A DNA stretch of 39,608 bases from Prevotella sp. (GTDB lineage: Bacteria > Bacteroidota > Bacteroidia > Bacteroidales > Bacteroidaceae), in contig JAFUAY010000019.1 in assembly GCA_017460515.1 (NCBI GenBank), positions 1 through 39,608 on the forward strand, written 5' to 3'. Positions 24,935-33,586 of the stretch are shown piece by piece. A program made the translations under genes and the position numbers. The notes under the pieces are model-generated. The model saw only the letters and a program-made list of their open reading frames with translations, ran no database searches and had not been told where the DNA came from. Numbering within the stretch: position 1 is the stretch's first letter; every line of letters starts with the position of its first letter.

Positions 24935-26242
24935 TTACTTTGAACGAGACCCTGACTTATAGGCACTAAGGATTTCCTTGAAATAGCGGCGCACGTCAGA
25001 CCAATGATAATACGGAGCTATCTCGCTTTGAATGGGCAGGGTAGCTTCGTTTTCGTTGAGCAGGATCTTCACAAGCACATCTTCATCCTTGAAATTCTTG
25101 CGGTAGAACACGAATTGCAGATTTCCTGCCATCGGGAACGCACGATAGTCAATCCATCCGCCATCTACCAACTGTTCGAAATCGCTATACGAAGCGCCAT
25201 ATCCATTCAGATTCATCAGACACACCAGCGGAAGAACCATCGTGTCATGACCATAGCGCAGGAACACACTCGGCTCATCCTTCTTAATGGCAGAATCAGC
25301 CTGCAGCATGATATTACGAAGCAGATTGCGCTGGGTATAGGGCTGACAGTTTCCATTCAGCGGAGTAAAGCCAAAGCCTGAGAACCAGTAGGCATTGCCC
25401 GTCAACCAGTTTTGATAGATTTCATCGGAGGTGAAAACATCATAAAGAGTCAACTCATCGCGATAATCCGTATTCTGAATACTGCCTGCCAAACGGAACA
25501 GATAGAAGCTGATCTGATGAATATCAATGTTCTGATTGATATAGGCGGTATCGTTGAAAATAGACTCTGACAGGCGACGCTCATTCCAATGACGCTGACA
25601 GAAGTCATTGTAAGCATTTACCAGCTTTTCACTCTTGGTCATATCACGAATCACACGATCCTGAAGATTCATATAATAGAGGTCGTAGGAGCTGGCATCA
25701 AAATTGAACCGTAGCTTCGGATTCAGTGCGGTCAGCTCCTGCACAGCACTCATCATCGACAACACGCAGCGGGGAACAAGTGTACTACGGGCAGTTACGA
25801 CGGTATTCCCCTTAAACACCTGGGGGAAATTCTCTACCATACGGCGTGCTATGTCACGATGCTGCTGGCGTCCCAGCTCAGTCAGGTCACCCCAACGGTT
25901 CTTGGCCTGCCTGCTAAGCATACGCACCCTCCGATACACATCCACACCCAGCGGAGTCAGTTTGCTGGCAGAGTCTGCACTGCGGAATACACGGTTCAGA
26001 TACTCATAGTCCTCAGTCTTCGTCAGATAGCGCGACCCATGACGACCATAGTGGCTGATATAGAATGCTTTCTTTCCGCCTGGAGCAGGAGTATAATTAC
26101 GCGTCTTCGGTTCGGGATAGGCAACCATATTGCTTGCTGACAATGAAGGATTGGCAAGAAGGTCCTCACGAGGTGAACTCTGAGCGAATATCGATACTAA
26201 AACGACGTGCAAAAGAGCCGTCAAGAGCATTTTTCTCAACAT
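24935..26242 (-). CDS. Histidine-type acid phosphatase (MINPP/phytase-like), exported
   Basis: A 435-residue protein with a signal peptide (MLRKMLLTALLHVVLVSIFAQ). The phosphohistidine motif is RHGSR (67-71, catalytic His68) and the proton-donor motif is GHD (His332-Asp333), the layout of branch 2 histidine phosphatases. Inositol-polyphosphate phosphatases of gut Bacteroides belong here, so phytate or another phosphate ester is a reasonable substrate; this is inference. It is periplasmic or outer-membrane associated. Upstream on the minus strand TACCTTTG lies at 26314-26307. It is a single gene. Confidence 0.9.
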   Translation of the reverse strand: MLRKMLLTALLHVVLVSIFAQSSPREDLLANPSLSASNMVAYPEPKTRNYTPAPGGKKAFYISHYGRHGSRYLTKTEDYEYLNRVFRSADSASKLTPLGVDVYRRVRMLSRQAKNRWGDLTELGRQQHRDIARRMVENFPQVFKGNTVVTARSTLVPRCVLSMMSAVQELTALNPKLRFNFDASSYDLYYMNLQDRVIRDMTKSEKLVNAYNDFCQRHWNERRLSESIFNDTAYINQNIDIHQISFYLFRLAGSIQNTDYRDELTLYDVFTSDEIYQNWLTGNAYWFSGFGFTPLNGNCQPYTQRNLLRNIMLQADSAIKKDEPSVFLRYGHDTMVLPLVCLMNLNGYGASYSDFEQLVDGGWIDYRAFPMAGNLQFVFYRKNFKDEDVLVKILLNENEATLPIQSEIAPYYHWSDVRRYFKEILSAYKSGSRSK

Positions 26243-26391
26243 AAAACAACTACAAAAAATTAGCTTGAAACCCTTTCGGGAACCACTTCATAACGAGTAT
26301 TGAGCACAAAGGTAACAAAAAATACTGGACACATTTCTATTTTTTATATTTCTTAACAAAGATTTTTATCCGAATGATAGAGAAAAATGCG

Positions 26392-26399
26392 TACCTTTG
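26392..26399 (+). promoter_or_regulatory. -7 element for the 26422 gene and rpoN
   Basis: TACCTTTG lies 22 nt before ATG 26422. It is located inside the reading frame that begins at 26374, which rules out that earlier ATG. Confidence 0.65.
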
Positions 26400-26421
26400 C
26401 ACCATATTAAATATAGAGAAT

Positions 26422-27072
26422 ATGGCAAAGAACACTGTTTGGCAAGATGACTACTGGTTGCCGCTGATGCAAATCTATCTGAAGCGTCCCGTGGGAACGA
26501 AGCCTACTTACAGTCGGGAACTGGTCGATTTGAGCATGGAACTGCATATTGCGCCAACGGTTCTCTCGACCAAGATGCAGCAGATTGCACAGCTCAGTAC
26601 GCCACGCATAGAACGCTTTTGGAACACTTACAAAGACAATCCCCGCCGTTTGTCAAGAGCCGTAAGACTCTGGCGCGAGATGAGGGGCTTTGGCGATGCC
26701 GGACTGTTCTATGAAGGTGTGGATGTGAGTGAGTCGTTCGAACGCGACTTCCGTCCGATTGACGGGGATCCACAGGTGACCCGTATCGTCCTGATCCTCG
26801 TGCTCGACCTGTATTTCCGCCTGACACCTATTACGATGGTCACGGAAACGCCCGAAGTCATCGAACTCTCCCGACTCGTCAAGCTAACTCCGAAGAAGGT
26901 TGTCGCAATCCTGAACATCTTCCAACTATGCGATCCCTATCTGAACAGGAAGGAGACGCAAACGGATGTCCTCTATCAGCCCTGTCAGGAAATCTGGCAG
27001 CGCTTCGGCAATAGCGACCCAGAGCAGTTGGCTGCTTTTGCTGACGATCTGAAAGCTTACTTCAAAGGATAA
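26422..27072 (+). CDS. Conserved-looking protein of unknown function upstream of rpoN
   Basis: A 216-residue soluble protein, mostly helical, with no signal peptide. Motifs visible: DDYWLPLMQIYLKRPVG at the start, SRELVDLSMELHIAP, RRLSRAVRLWREMRGFG, and RIVLILVLDLYFRLTPITMVTETPEVIEL in the middle. The RELVDLSMEL and VIELSRLVKLTPKKV segments look helix-turn-helix-like, but I do not recognise a family. It has its own promoter and is 38 bp upstream of rpoN, so the two are probably co-transcribed. Confidence 0.85.
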   Translation: MAKNTVWQDDYWLPLMQIYLKRPVGTKPTYSRELVDLSMELHIAPTVLSTKMQQIAQLSTPRIERFWNTYKDNPRRLSRAVRLWREMRGFGDAGLFYEGVDVSESFERDFRPIDGDPQVTRIVLILVLDLYFRLTPITMVTETPEVIELSRLVKLTPKKVVAILNIFQLCDPYLNRKETQTDVLYQPCQEIWQRFGNSDPEQLAAFADDLKAYFKG

Positions 27073-27110
27073 AAGCATCACCCTATTCACAAACGTCATT
27101 AGCAGGAAAG

Positions 27111-28607
27111 ATGGCACAAAGTCAGATACAAGAACTGAAACAGGAGCAGAAGTTGCAACAGGCGATCTCTGCCCAACAGCTTTTGTTGTCACAGCTTGTG
27201 GAGTTGCCTATCTCACAACTGGAAGAACGTATTGAGACTGAGATGCACGACAACCCTGCTCTGGAGGCCACTGACGAAGGCCCTGATTACCCAGAGTATC
27301 AGGATCATTCCGAAAACACGGAAAGCGCTCCCGATGATTTCGACAGCCAGCGAGAGCGTGAAGAGCGCAATGACGCCCTGGATGCCGCCCTTGAGAACAT
27401 TGGTCGCGACGATGAGGAGCTGCCTGTCTATCACGGAGGCAGTTCGTCGAGCGAAGAACGTGAGGAGCTTATGTATGGCGAGTCTCGCTCTTTCTATGAC
27501 ATACTAATGGAGCAAGTCCAGGAGACACAACTCTCTGAACGCGAGCGCGATATCATAGAATACCTGATAGGCTCCCTCGATGATGATGGTCTGCTTAGGA
27601 AAGACCTGGATTATATCTGCGACGAACTGGCCATTTATCACAACCTGGAAGTGTCAAAGACTGAGGTAGAGGGTGTCTTGAAAAAACTGCAGGAGTTTGA
27701 TCCTGCTGGCATCGGAGCCCGCACGCTTCAGGAATGTCTTCTCCTTCAGATTGAGCGACGCAATGACTCAGTGCTGAAGACAAAGATGGACAAAGTGATA
27801 CGCCATTATTTCGATGAGTTCATCAAGAATCATTGGAAGCGCATCCAGTCTGCTATGCATCTTTCTGACGAACAGGCAGAACTGCTTCAGAGAGAGCTAC
27901 GCAGACTGAACCCCAAGCCTGGTGCTGCTATGGGAGAGACTGTTGGAAGATCCATGCAGCAAATAACGCCTGATTTCATCGTTGACACTCAAGACGACGG
28001 AACCATTTCACTCTCACTGAACCACGGTGATTTACCACAGCTGCAGGTCTCACAGTCCTTCTCCGACCTTTTGAAAGACTACCAACAGAACAAGGAAGGC
28101 CTGAGCAGACAAATGAAAGAGGCACTGCTATACACCAAGCAGAAAGTTGACGCAGCCCAAAGCTTCATTGAGGCAGTACGCAGTCGACAGCGCACACTGA
28201 CAGCAACGATGAAAGCCATCATCCAGCTGCAACACCGGTTCTTTGAAGACGGTGATGAAGCATCCCTGCGCCCCATGATTCTGAAAGACGTGGCTGACAA
28301 GACGGGATTAGACCCGTCAACCATTTCGCGAGTCAGCAATTCAAAATATGTGCAGACCCGTTGGGGCATCTTCCCACTGAAATTCTTCTTCAGCGACGGG
28401 TTCGTAACGGAAAGTGGCGAAGAGCTGTCCACACGTGAAATAAAGTCTGTTCTGCGCGACATCATCAACACTGAAGAGAAAGGTCATCCGCTGAGTGATG
28501 ACGACCTGAGTGCCATTCTGAAAGAGCGAGGCTTCCCTGTGGCCCGTCGCACAGTGGCCAAATATCGTGACCAGATGGGCATACCTATTGCAAGACTGAG
28601 AAAATGA
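27111..28607 (+). CDS. rpoN: RNA polymerase sigma-54 factor
   Basis: A 498-residue alternative sigma factor. Region I is the Gln/Leu-rich N-terminus (QELKQEQKLQQAISAQQLLLSQLVELP), followed by an acidic region II. The core-binding domain is in the middle. The HTH (SNSKYVQTRWGIFPLKFFF region) precedes the invariant RpoN box ARRTVAKYR (478-486). The protein depends on AAA+ activators; none is encoded in this window. The stop overlaps the next start (ATGA). Confidence 0.96.
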   Translation: MAQSQIQELKQEQKLQQAISAQQLLLSQLVELPISQLEERIETEMHDNPALEATDEGPDYPEYQDHSENTESAPDDFDSQREREERNDALDAALENIGRDDEELPVYHGGSSSSEEREELMYGESRSFYDILMEQVQETQLSERERDIIEYLIGSLDDDGLLRKDLDYICDELAIYHNLEVSKTEVEGVLKKLQEFDPAGIGARTLQECLLLQIERRNDSVLKTKMDKVIRHYFDEFIKNHWKRIQSAMHLSDEQAELLQRELRRLNPKPGAAMGETVGRSMQQITPDFIVDTQDDGTISLSLNHGDLPQLQVSQSFSDLLKDYQQNKEGLSRQMKEALLYTKQKVDAAQSFIEAVRSRQRTLTATMKAIIQLQHRFFEDGDEASLRPMILKDVADKTGLDPSTISRVSNSKYVQTRWGIFPLKFFFSDGFVTESGEELSTREIKSVLRDIINTEEKGHPLSDDDLSAILKERGFPVARRTVAKYRDQMGIPIARLRK

Positions 28608-29224
28608 GCAGAGAGAAAAACATTATCTTTTTTGCACGTTTCGTGAGCGTGCTCTTCACTCCCTTCTACCTACCGCTGATGGGACTTGTTCTGCTGTTCA
28701 CACTCAGCTATCTGGCATTATTGCCTATTTTCTATCGACTGGAGATCATCGCACTGGTCTATTTGTTCACCATCCTCCTGCCTACCTATATCATTCATTT
28801 CTATAGGCGTCATCAGGGATGGACACTGATTGAACTGGGACATCGTGAGCGTCGTATGGTGCCTTACGCCATCTCCATTCTCTGCTATTTCACCTGCATT
28901 TGGCTGTTGAAGCACCTGAATGTGTTCCATTTCGTGAGCAGCATCCTCATGGCAGCACTGTTGGTACAGATAGTCTGTGCCATCATCAACGTCTGGTGGA
29001 AAATATCCACCCACACAGCAGCTATCGGAGGCGTTGCTGGTTCGCTGTTTGCCTTTGCCGAGATCTTCGGTTTCAATCCTGTCTGGTGGCTTTGCGTCGT
29101 GTTCTTTGTGGCAGGCATCATGGGTTCAGCCCGCATGATTCTCCGACAGCACTCCCTGGCACAGGTAGTGGCAGGCTTCTTCATTGGCCTTATCTGTGCC
29201 TCTATGGGCATACTTCTACTATAA
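28604..29224 (+). CDS. PAP2-like membrane protein
   Basis: A 206-residue protein with about six transmembrane helices. The C-terminal half echoes the PAP2 phosphatase motifs: THTAAIGG for motif 2 (usually SGH/SHT) and ARMILRQHSLAQVVAG for motif 3 (R...H...D), with Gln at the usual Asp position. Motif 1 is not evident. Catalysis is uncertain; it may be a degenerate lipid-phosphatase relative. It is translationally coupled to rpoN by a 4-bp overlap and followed 31 bp later by purE. Confidence 0.82.
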   Translation: MSREKNIIFFARFVSVLFTPFYLPLMGLVLLFTLSYLALLPIFYRLEIIALVYLFTILLPTYIIHFYRRHQGWTLIELGHRERRMVPYAISILCYFTCIWLLKHLNVFHFVSSILMAALLVQIVCAIINVWWKISTHTAAIGGVAGSLFAFAEIFGFNPVWWLCVVFFVAGIMGSARMILRQHSLAQVVAGFFIGLICASMGILLL

Positions 29225-29255
29225 CTCAGACAAAAAGAATTAATCGAAAAAGAAT

Positions 29256-29762
29256 ATGAAACCATTAGTTAGCATTATCATGGGCAGCACCAGTGACCTG
29301 CCTGTTATGGAGAAAGCCTGCAAGTTACTTGATGAGATGCAGGTGCCGTTTGAAGTCAACGCACTCTCTGCCCATCGCACCCCCGATGCTGTGGAGCAGT
29401 TTGCCCGTACCGCTAAAGAGCGCGGACTGAAAGTGATTATTGCTGGAGCAGGAATGGCAGCTGCCTTGCCAGGTGTCATCGCAGCCTCCACCACCCTACC
29501 CGTCATTGGTGTTCCCATCAAGGGCATGCTCGATGGTCTCGATGCCATGCTGTCCATCATCCAGATGCCCCCAGGCATCCCCGTTGCTACCGTTGGTGTC
29601 AATGGTGCACAGAACGCGGCTATCCTGGCTGTCGAGATGCTGGCATTAGCAGATGAGTCATTAGCACAGCGACTCAGTGACTATAAGAACAATCTGAAAA
29701 CGAAGATTGAAAAGGCCAACAAGGAACTGGCAGAAGTTAAATATGAGTACAAGACGAATTAG
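29256..29762 (+). CDS. purE: N5-carboxyaminoimidazole ribonucleotide mutase
   Basis: A 168-residue class I PurE, which converts N5-CAIR to CAIR in purine synthesis. Seen: GSTSDLPVM near the start, SAHRTP, AGAGMAAALPGVIA and the conserved PVIGVP plus GxxGLDAMLSI...PPGIPVATV. Length is standard. The 3' end overlaps the ispG start by 20 bp, so the pair is co-transcribed. Confidence 0.96.
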   Translation: MKPLVSIIMGSTSDLPVMEKACKLLDEMQVPFEVNALSAHRTPDAVEQFARTAKERGLKVIIAGAGMAAALPGVIAASTTLPVIGVPIKGMLDGLDAMLSIIQMPPGIPVATVGVNGAQNAAILAVEMLALADESLAQRLSDYKNNLKTKIEKANKELAEVKYEYKTN

Positions 29763-31143
29763 TAGTGTTACCCATGTGGGGCCAATAGCCATTGGTAGCG
29801 ACAACCCCATCCGTGTTCAGTCGATGAACACCACCGATACTAACGATACCGAGGCATGTGTGGCACAGGCCAAGCGGATTATCGATGCTGGAGGCGAACT
29901 GGTTCGTCTGACGACCCAAGGCACCCGCGAGGCTGAGAACATGAAGAATATCTCCGCCCGACTGAAGCAGGACGGCTATCAGCAGCCATTGGTTGCCGAT
30001 GTTCATTTCAATGCCCGCGTGGCTGATGTGGCAGCCCAATATTGTGAGAAGGTGCGCATCAACCCCGGTAATTATGTAGATCCTGCCCGCACCTTCAAGC
30101 ATCTGGAGTATACCGATGCGGAATATCAGGCAGAGCTGCAACGCGTTGAGGAGCGCCTTATACCTTTTATTAATATATGTAAGGAACATCACACGGCAGT
30201 GCGCATTGGCGTCAATCACGGATCGCTCTCAGATCGCATCATGTCACGCTATGGCGATACGCCCGAAGGCATCGTAGAGAGCTGTCTGGAGTTCCTGCGC
30301 ATCTTCAAAAAGCACGATTTCAACGATATTGTCATCTCTATCAAGGCTTCCAATACGGTTGTCATGGTGCAGTCAGTACGTCTCTTGGTTCAGGCCATGG
30401 ACAAGGAGGATATGCACTATCCGCTTCATCTGGGTGTCACAGAGGCTGGCGAAGGTGAAGACGGACGTATCAAGAGTGCTGTGGGAATAGGCGCGCTGCT
30501 TACCGAGGGTATTGGCGACACCATCCGTGTATCGCTCAGCGAGGAGCCTGAATGCGAGATTCCCGTAGCCCGGAAGCTCGTAGAACTCATTCCTGAATGT
30601 ACCCGTCTGCGTGCTGAAGCCGAGGCCAGCATCCACGATGATACGATTACGCTGAGTCTCGATGCTCCCGATTGGGAGACGTTCCAGCTCAAGGCAGCGA
30701 TGGCAGTAGGTGCTTTGCTCATAGACCGCAAGGCCACAAAGCTCATTTTGTCCCCTAAGTTCTTGGACGAGCCAAGCGACAAAGCCGAGCGAGGAGACTA
30801 CAGGGGCCTGAGCGACGCCATTCTCCAGGCAGCCCGCATCAAGTTCACCAAGACTGAGTATATCTCCTGTCCTGGCTGCGGACGCACCCTGTATAATCTT
30901 CAGGAGACCATTGCGAAGATCAAGGCAGCCACCAGTCACCTCGTAGGACTGAAGATTGGCATCATGGGCTGCATCGTGAATGGTCCTGGCGAGATGGCTG
31001 ATGCCGACTATGGATATGTGGGAGCAGGGCGCGGCAAAATCTCGCTCTATCGGAAGAAAGAGTGCATTGAGAAGAATATCCCTGAAGAAGAAGCAGTAGA
31101 GCGTCTGCTGCAGTTCATCGAGGAAGATCGTAAAAAAAGCTAA
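29743..31143 (+). CDS. ispG: 4-hydroxy-3-methylbut-2-enyl diphosphate synthase
   Basis: A 466-residue Fe-S enzyme of the MEP isoprenoid pathway. The TIM barrel carries VQSMNTTDTNDTEA, VADVHFNARVA, VRINPGN and GVNHGSLSDRI. The cluster-binding cysteines are Cys376, Cys379 (CPGCGRT) and Cys410 (GCIVNGPGE). About 85 residues (roughly 285-370) lie between the barrel end (LSEEPECEIPVARKLVE) and the cluster domain. They correspond to the extra domain of plant/Bacteroidota-type IspG but look short for it. ATG 29743 matches the usual N-terminus (MSTRRISS); an ATG 12 codons upstream is in frame. The stop lies in the terminator hairpin at 31139-31166. Confidence 0.95.
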   Translation: MSTRRISSVTHVGPIAIGSDNPIRVQSMNTTDTNDTEACVAQAKRIIDAGGELVRLTTQGTREAENMKNISARLKQDGYQQPLVADVHFNARVADVAAQYCEKVRINPGNYVDPARTFKHLEYTDAEYQAELQRVEERLIPFINICKEHHTAVRIGVNHGSLSDRIMSRYGDTPEGIVESCLEFLRIFKKHDFNDIVISIKASNTVVMVQSVRLLVQAMDKEDMHYPLHLGVTEAGEGEDGRIKSAVGIGALLTEGIGDTIRVSLSEEPECEIPVARKLVELIPECTRLRAEAEASIHDDTITLSLDAPDWETFQLKAAMAVGALLIDRKATKLILSPKFLDEPSDKAERGDYRGLSDAILQAARIKFTKTEYISCPGCGRTLYNLQETIAKIKAATSHLVGLKIGIMGCIVNGPGEMADADYGYVGAGRGKISLYRKKECIEKNIPEEEAVERLLQFIEEDRKKS

Positions 31144-31166
31144 GCCTCATCATTCAGAGGCTTAGC
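31131..31166 (-). terminator. Terminator of rnr overlapping the ispG stop
   Basis: A perfect 10-bp stem GCTAAGCCTC / GAGGCTTAGC (31139-31148, 31157-31166) is followed on the minus strand by seven T, so it is a strong intrinsic terminator for rnr. On the plus strand the T tract is weak (CATTTCC). Confidence 0.85.
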
Positions 31167-31174
31167 CATTTCCC

Positions 31175-31229
31175 CTTATTAATCGTAAGCGAGGATAAAA
31201 TCTTATTAATCGTCAGCGAGGATAAAATC
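31175..31229. repeat. 27-bp tandem duplication of the rnr 3' end
   Basis: A 27-bp unit beginning CTTATTAATCGT occurs at 31175-31201 and again at 31202-31228, differing at one base (GTAAGC versus GTCAGC). On the minus strand the second unit encodes the true end of RNase R (DFILADD and stop). The other unit repeats those codons after the stop. Confidence 0.9.
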
Positions 31230-33455
31230 CAGCTGACGTTTTTCTATGTTTGCCCTTGCCACTTTGATACGGATGGCATCGCCCAACTGGTACTTCTGAT
31301 GATGACGACGACCCACCAACTGGTAGTTTCGCTCATCAAACTCGTAATAGTCACCATCCAGGTCGTGCATGCCCACGAGTCCTTCACAGTGGTTCTCATC
31401 AATCTCACAGTAGATGCCATACGACTGAATGCCTGAGATATGTGCATCATACTCCTGTCCCACCTTGTCAGCCATAAACTCCACCATCTTATACTTGATG
31501 GAGTCGCGCTCCGCGTTCTGAGCCGTCTGTTCCATCTCGCTGGAGTGTTCACACAACTGCTCATAATGTTCCTGGTTGACTGAGCGTCCACCCTCCTGAT
31601 AACGGGTAAGCAGACGATGAACCATTGTATCGGGATAACGACGGATGGGCGACGTGAAATGCGTATAATAGTCGAAGGCCAGTCCGTAGTGGCCTATATT
31701 ATGGGTAGAGTATTTCGCCTTCATCATGGCTCTCAAGGCCAGTGTCTCCACGAGTTTCTGCTCACGCTGTCCCTGTACGTCATCCATCAGTTTGTTCAGG
31801 TTCTTCGAGATAGCCCCACGCGTTCCGCTGGTCTTCACCTTATAACCGAAAGGAACCAATGCTGCGCGTAGCGACTCCAGCTTCTGCGGGTCAGGCTGGT
31901 CATGTATACGATAGACGAAGGTCTTGCCTTTAGGCTTACCGGAATTCCCGGATTTACCGGAATGTGCAGAGGACTTTCCAATGAACTCTGCCACCGTACG
32001 GTTGGCCAACAGCATAAACTCCTCGATGAGTTTGTTGGCATCCTTTGATTTCTTGAAATAGCAGCGTGTAGGCTTACCCTTTTCATCGACGTCAAAATGT
32101 AGTTCCTCGCGATCGAACTTCACAGCTCCGTTCTTGAATCGCTTGTCACGGAGTTTCTTGGCCAGTCTGTCCAGCATAATCAGTTCCTCGGCATATTCTC
32201 CCTGATAGGGCTTTGCCTTGGTTGGCGGAGGAGCGGGTTGTCCTGTTCCGTCTATCACTCCGTTCTGTTCAAGTATGTCCTGCACCTCTTCATAGGCAAA
32301 GCGACGATTGCTCTTGATAACGGTATGTGCCAGGTGCCAGTCCTTGATGTTGGCCTCCTCGTCCAACACGAAGATCACACTATAGCAAAGTTTCTCTTCG
32401 TCAGGACGCAGCGAACAGATGAAGTTGCAGAGTCGTTCGGGCAACATCGGGATGGTGCGGTCCACGAGATATACACTCGTTGCCCGCTGCTCAGCCTCAC
32501 GATCTATGACTGAGCCTTCCGTCACGTAGTGGCTGACGTCGGCAATATGAACGCCTACTTCATAAAGCTGAGCGTAATGAGTTGAGGGTTGAGAGACTTT
32601 ACTCAATGGTCTGATGGAGAGTGCATCGTCGAAATCCTTGGCATCCTTCGGGTCGATGGTAAAGGTGGTGACGTCACGGAAATCCTCACGACGTGCAATC
32701 TCCTCTGGCGTAATCTCCGTAGCAATCTTATTGGCAGCGTCCTCCACCTTCTTCGGATACTTATAAGGCAGTCCGTACTGAGCCAGGATGGCATGCATCT
32801 CCACATCATTATTACCCTGTTCGCCCAACACGTCGATGACCTCTCCCACCAGATTCTTCGAGTCTTTCGAAGGCCATTGCGTAATCTTCACCACTGCCTT
32901 CTGCCCCGTCTTTCCGCCTTTCAGCTTGTTTTTCGGAATCAGGATATCATGATTGAAGATGTTTCCTTCAGTGACCAGGAAGGCGAAGTCCTTCTCTACC
33001 TGAAGAATGCCTACGGCCTGGTCGTGCTTCCGTTCCAGGATATCGGTGACGATTGCCTCTTTGATATGGTTCTCACGACGTGCCATCATAGCCACTCGCA
33101 CGCGATCGCCACCCAGTGCGAACATGGAGTTACGCTCTGAGACGAAGATAGGGTTTCCGCCATCATCTGGCAGGAACGAGTTCTTTCCGTTGGCCTTTCG
33201 GATGAAAGTACCCTCCTGCACCTGTGTCTTCAAGTTCAGTCGGTAGGTACTGTTATCCACCTTGCTGACATAGTCGTCCCATGCCATTTCGTCCAGGACA
33301 TCTACTGCCAGCATCTTGGCAGGATGCGTGTCCAGGCGAAGGGCCTTAAACACTTGTTTCAAGGAGAATGCCTCGTTAGGATGTGCCTGAAACAATCCCT
33401 GTACGGCATCCGCCACCTCACGTTTTGACAGTCGTTTTCCACCTCTTTTACCCAT
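31206..33455 (-). CDS. rnr: Ribonuclease R
   Basis: A 749-residue 3'-5' exoribonuclease that degrades structured RNA. It has an N-terminal winged helix (about 10-75), cold-shock domains (about 80-220), the RNB catalytic core starting TIDPKDAKDFDDA (metal-binding Asp near 268-277) and a C-terminal S1 domain ending ...KRQLDFILADD. Two in-frame insertions look recent: SKVSQPSTHYAQ (285-296), within a conserved stretch that normally runs straight into LYEVGVHIADVSHYV, and a Ser/Gly/Lys run (HSGKSGNSGKPKGK). It has its own promoter (33487-33518) and terminator. Confidence 0.95.
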   Translation of the reverse strand: MGKRGGKRLSKREVADAVQGLFQAHPNEAFSLKQVFKALRLDTHPAKMLAVDVLDEMAWDDYVSKVDNSTYRLNLKTQVQEGTFIRKANGKNSFLPDDGGNPIFVSERNSMFALGGDRVRVAMMARRENHIKEAIVTDILERKHDQAVGILQVEKDFAFLVTEGNIFNHDILIPKNKLKGGKTGQKAVVKITQWPSKDSKNLVGEVIDVLGEQGNNDVEMHAILAQYGLPYKYPKKVEDAANKIATEITPEEIARREDFRDVTTFTIDPKDAKDFDDALSIRPLSKVSQPSTHYAQLYEVGVHIADVSHYVTEGSVIDREAEQRATSVYLVDRTIPMLPERLCNFICSLRPDEEKLCYSVIFVLDEEANIKDWHLAHTVIKSNRRFAYEEVQDILEQNGVIDGTGQPAPPPTKAKPYQGEYAEELIMLDRLAKKLRDKRFKNGAVKFDREELHFDVDEKGKPTRCYFKKSKDANKLIEEFMLLANRTVAEFIGKSSAHSGKSGNSGKPKGKTFVYRIHDQPDPQKLESLRAALVPFGYKVKTSGTRGAISKNLNKLMDDVQGQREQKLVETLALRAMMKAKYSTHNIGHYGLAFDYYTHFTSPIRRYPDTMVHRLLTRYQEGGRSVNQEHYEQLCEHSSEMEQTAQNAERDSIKYKMVEFMADKVGQEYDAHISGIQSYGIYCEIDENHCEGLVGMHDLDGDYYEFDERNYQLVGRRHHQKYQLGDAIRIKVARANIEKRQLDFILADD

Positions 33456-33486
33456 AATCCGAAGGTTTTTAGTATTAAATTTTTAG

Positions 33487-33518
33487 CAAAGATAGATATT
33501 TTTCTGGAAACATCCAAA
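33487..33518 (-). promoter_or_regulatory. Promoter of rnr
   Basis: On the minus strand TTTG (33518-33515), a 20-nt spacer and TATCTTTG (33494-33487), 31 nt before the rnr ATG. Confidence 0.78.
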
Positions 33519-33559
33519 TGTTTTGTCCGGAAAAACAATCATAAACAAGAATTATTGCG

Positions 33560-33567
33560 TACCTTTG
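33560..33567 (+). promoter_or_regulatory. -7 element for the epimerase gene
   Basis: TACCTTTG lies 19 nt before ATG 33587. No good TTTG -33 box is seen at the usual distance. Confidence 0.6.
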
Positions 33568-33586
33568 CACGCAAAAATCAGAAAAC

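Noticed and set aside
26374-26421. Upstream start for the gene before rpoN
   Set aside because: The TACCTTTG -7 box lies inside this stretch; ATG 26422 has the normal spacing.
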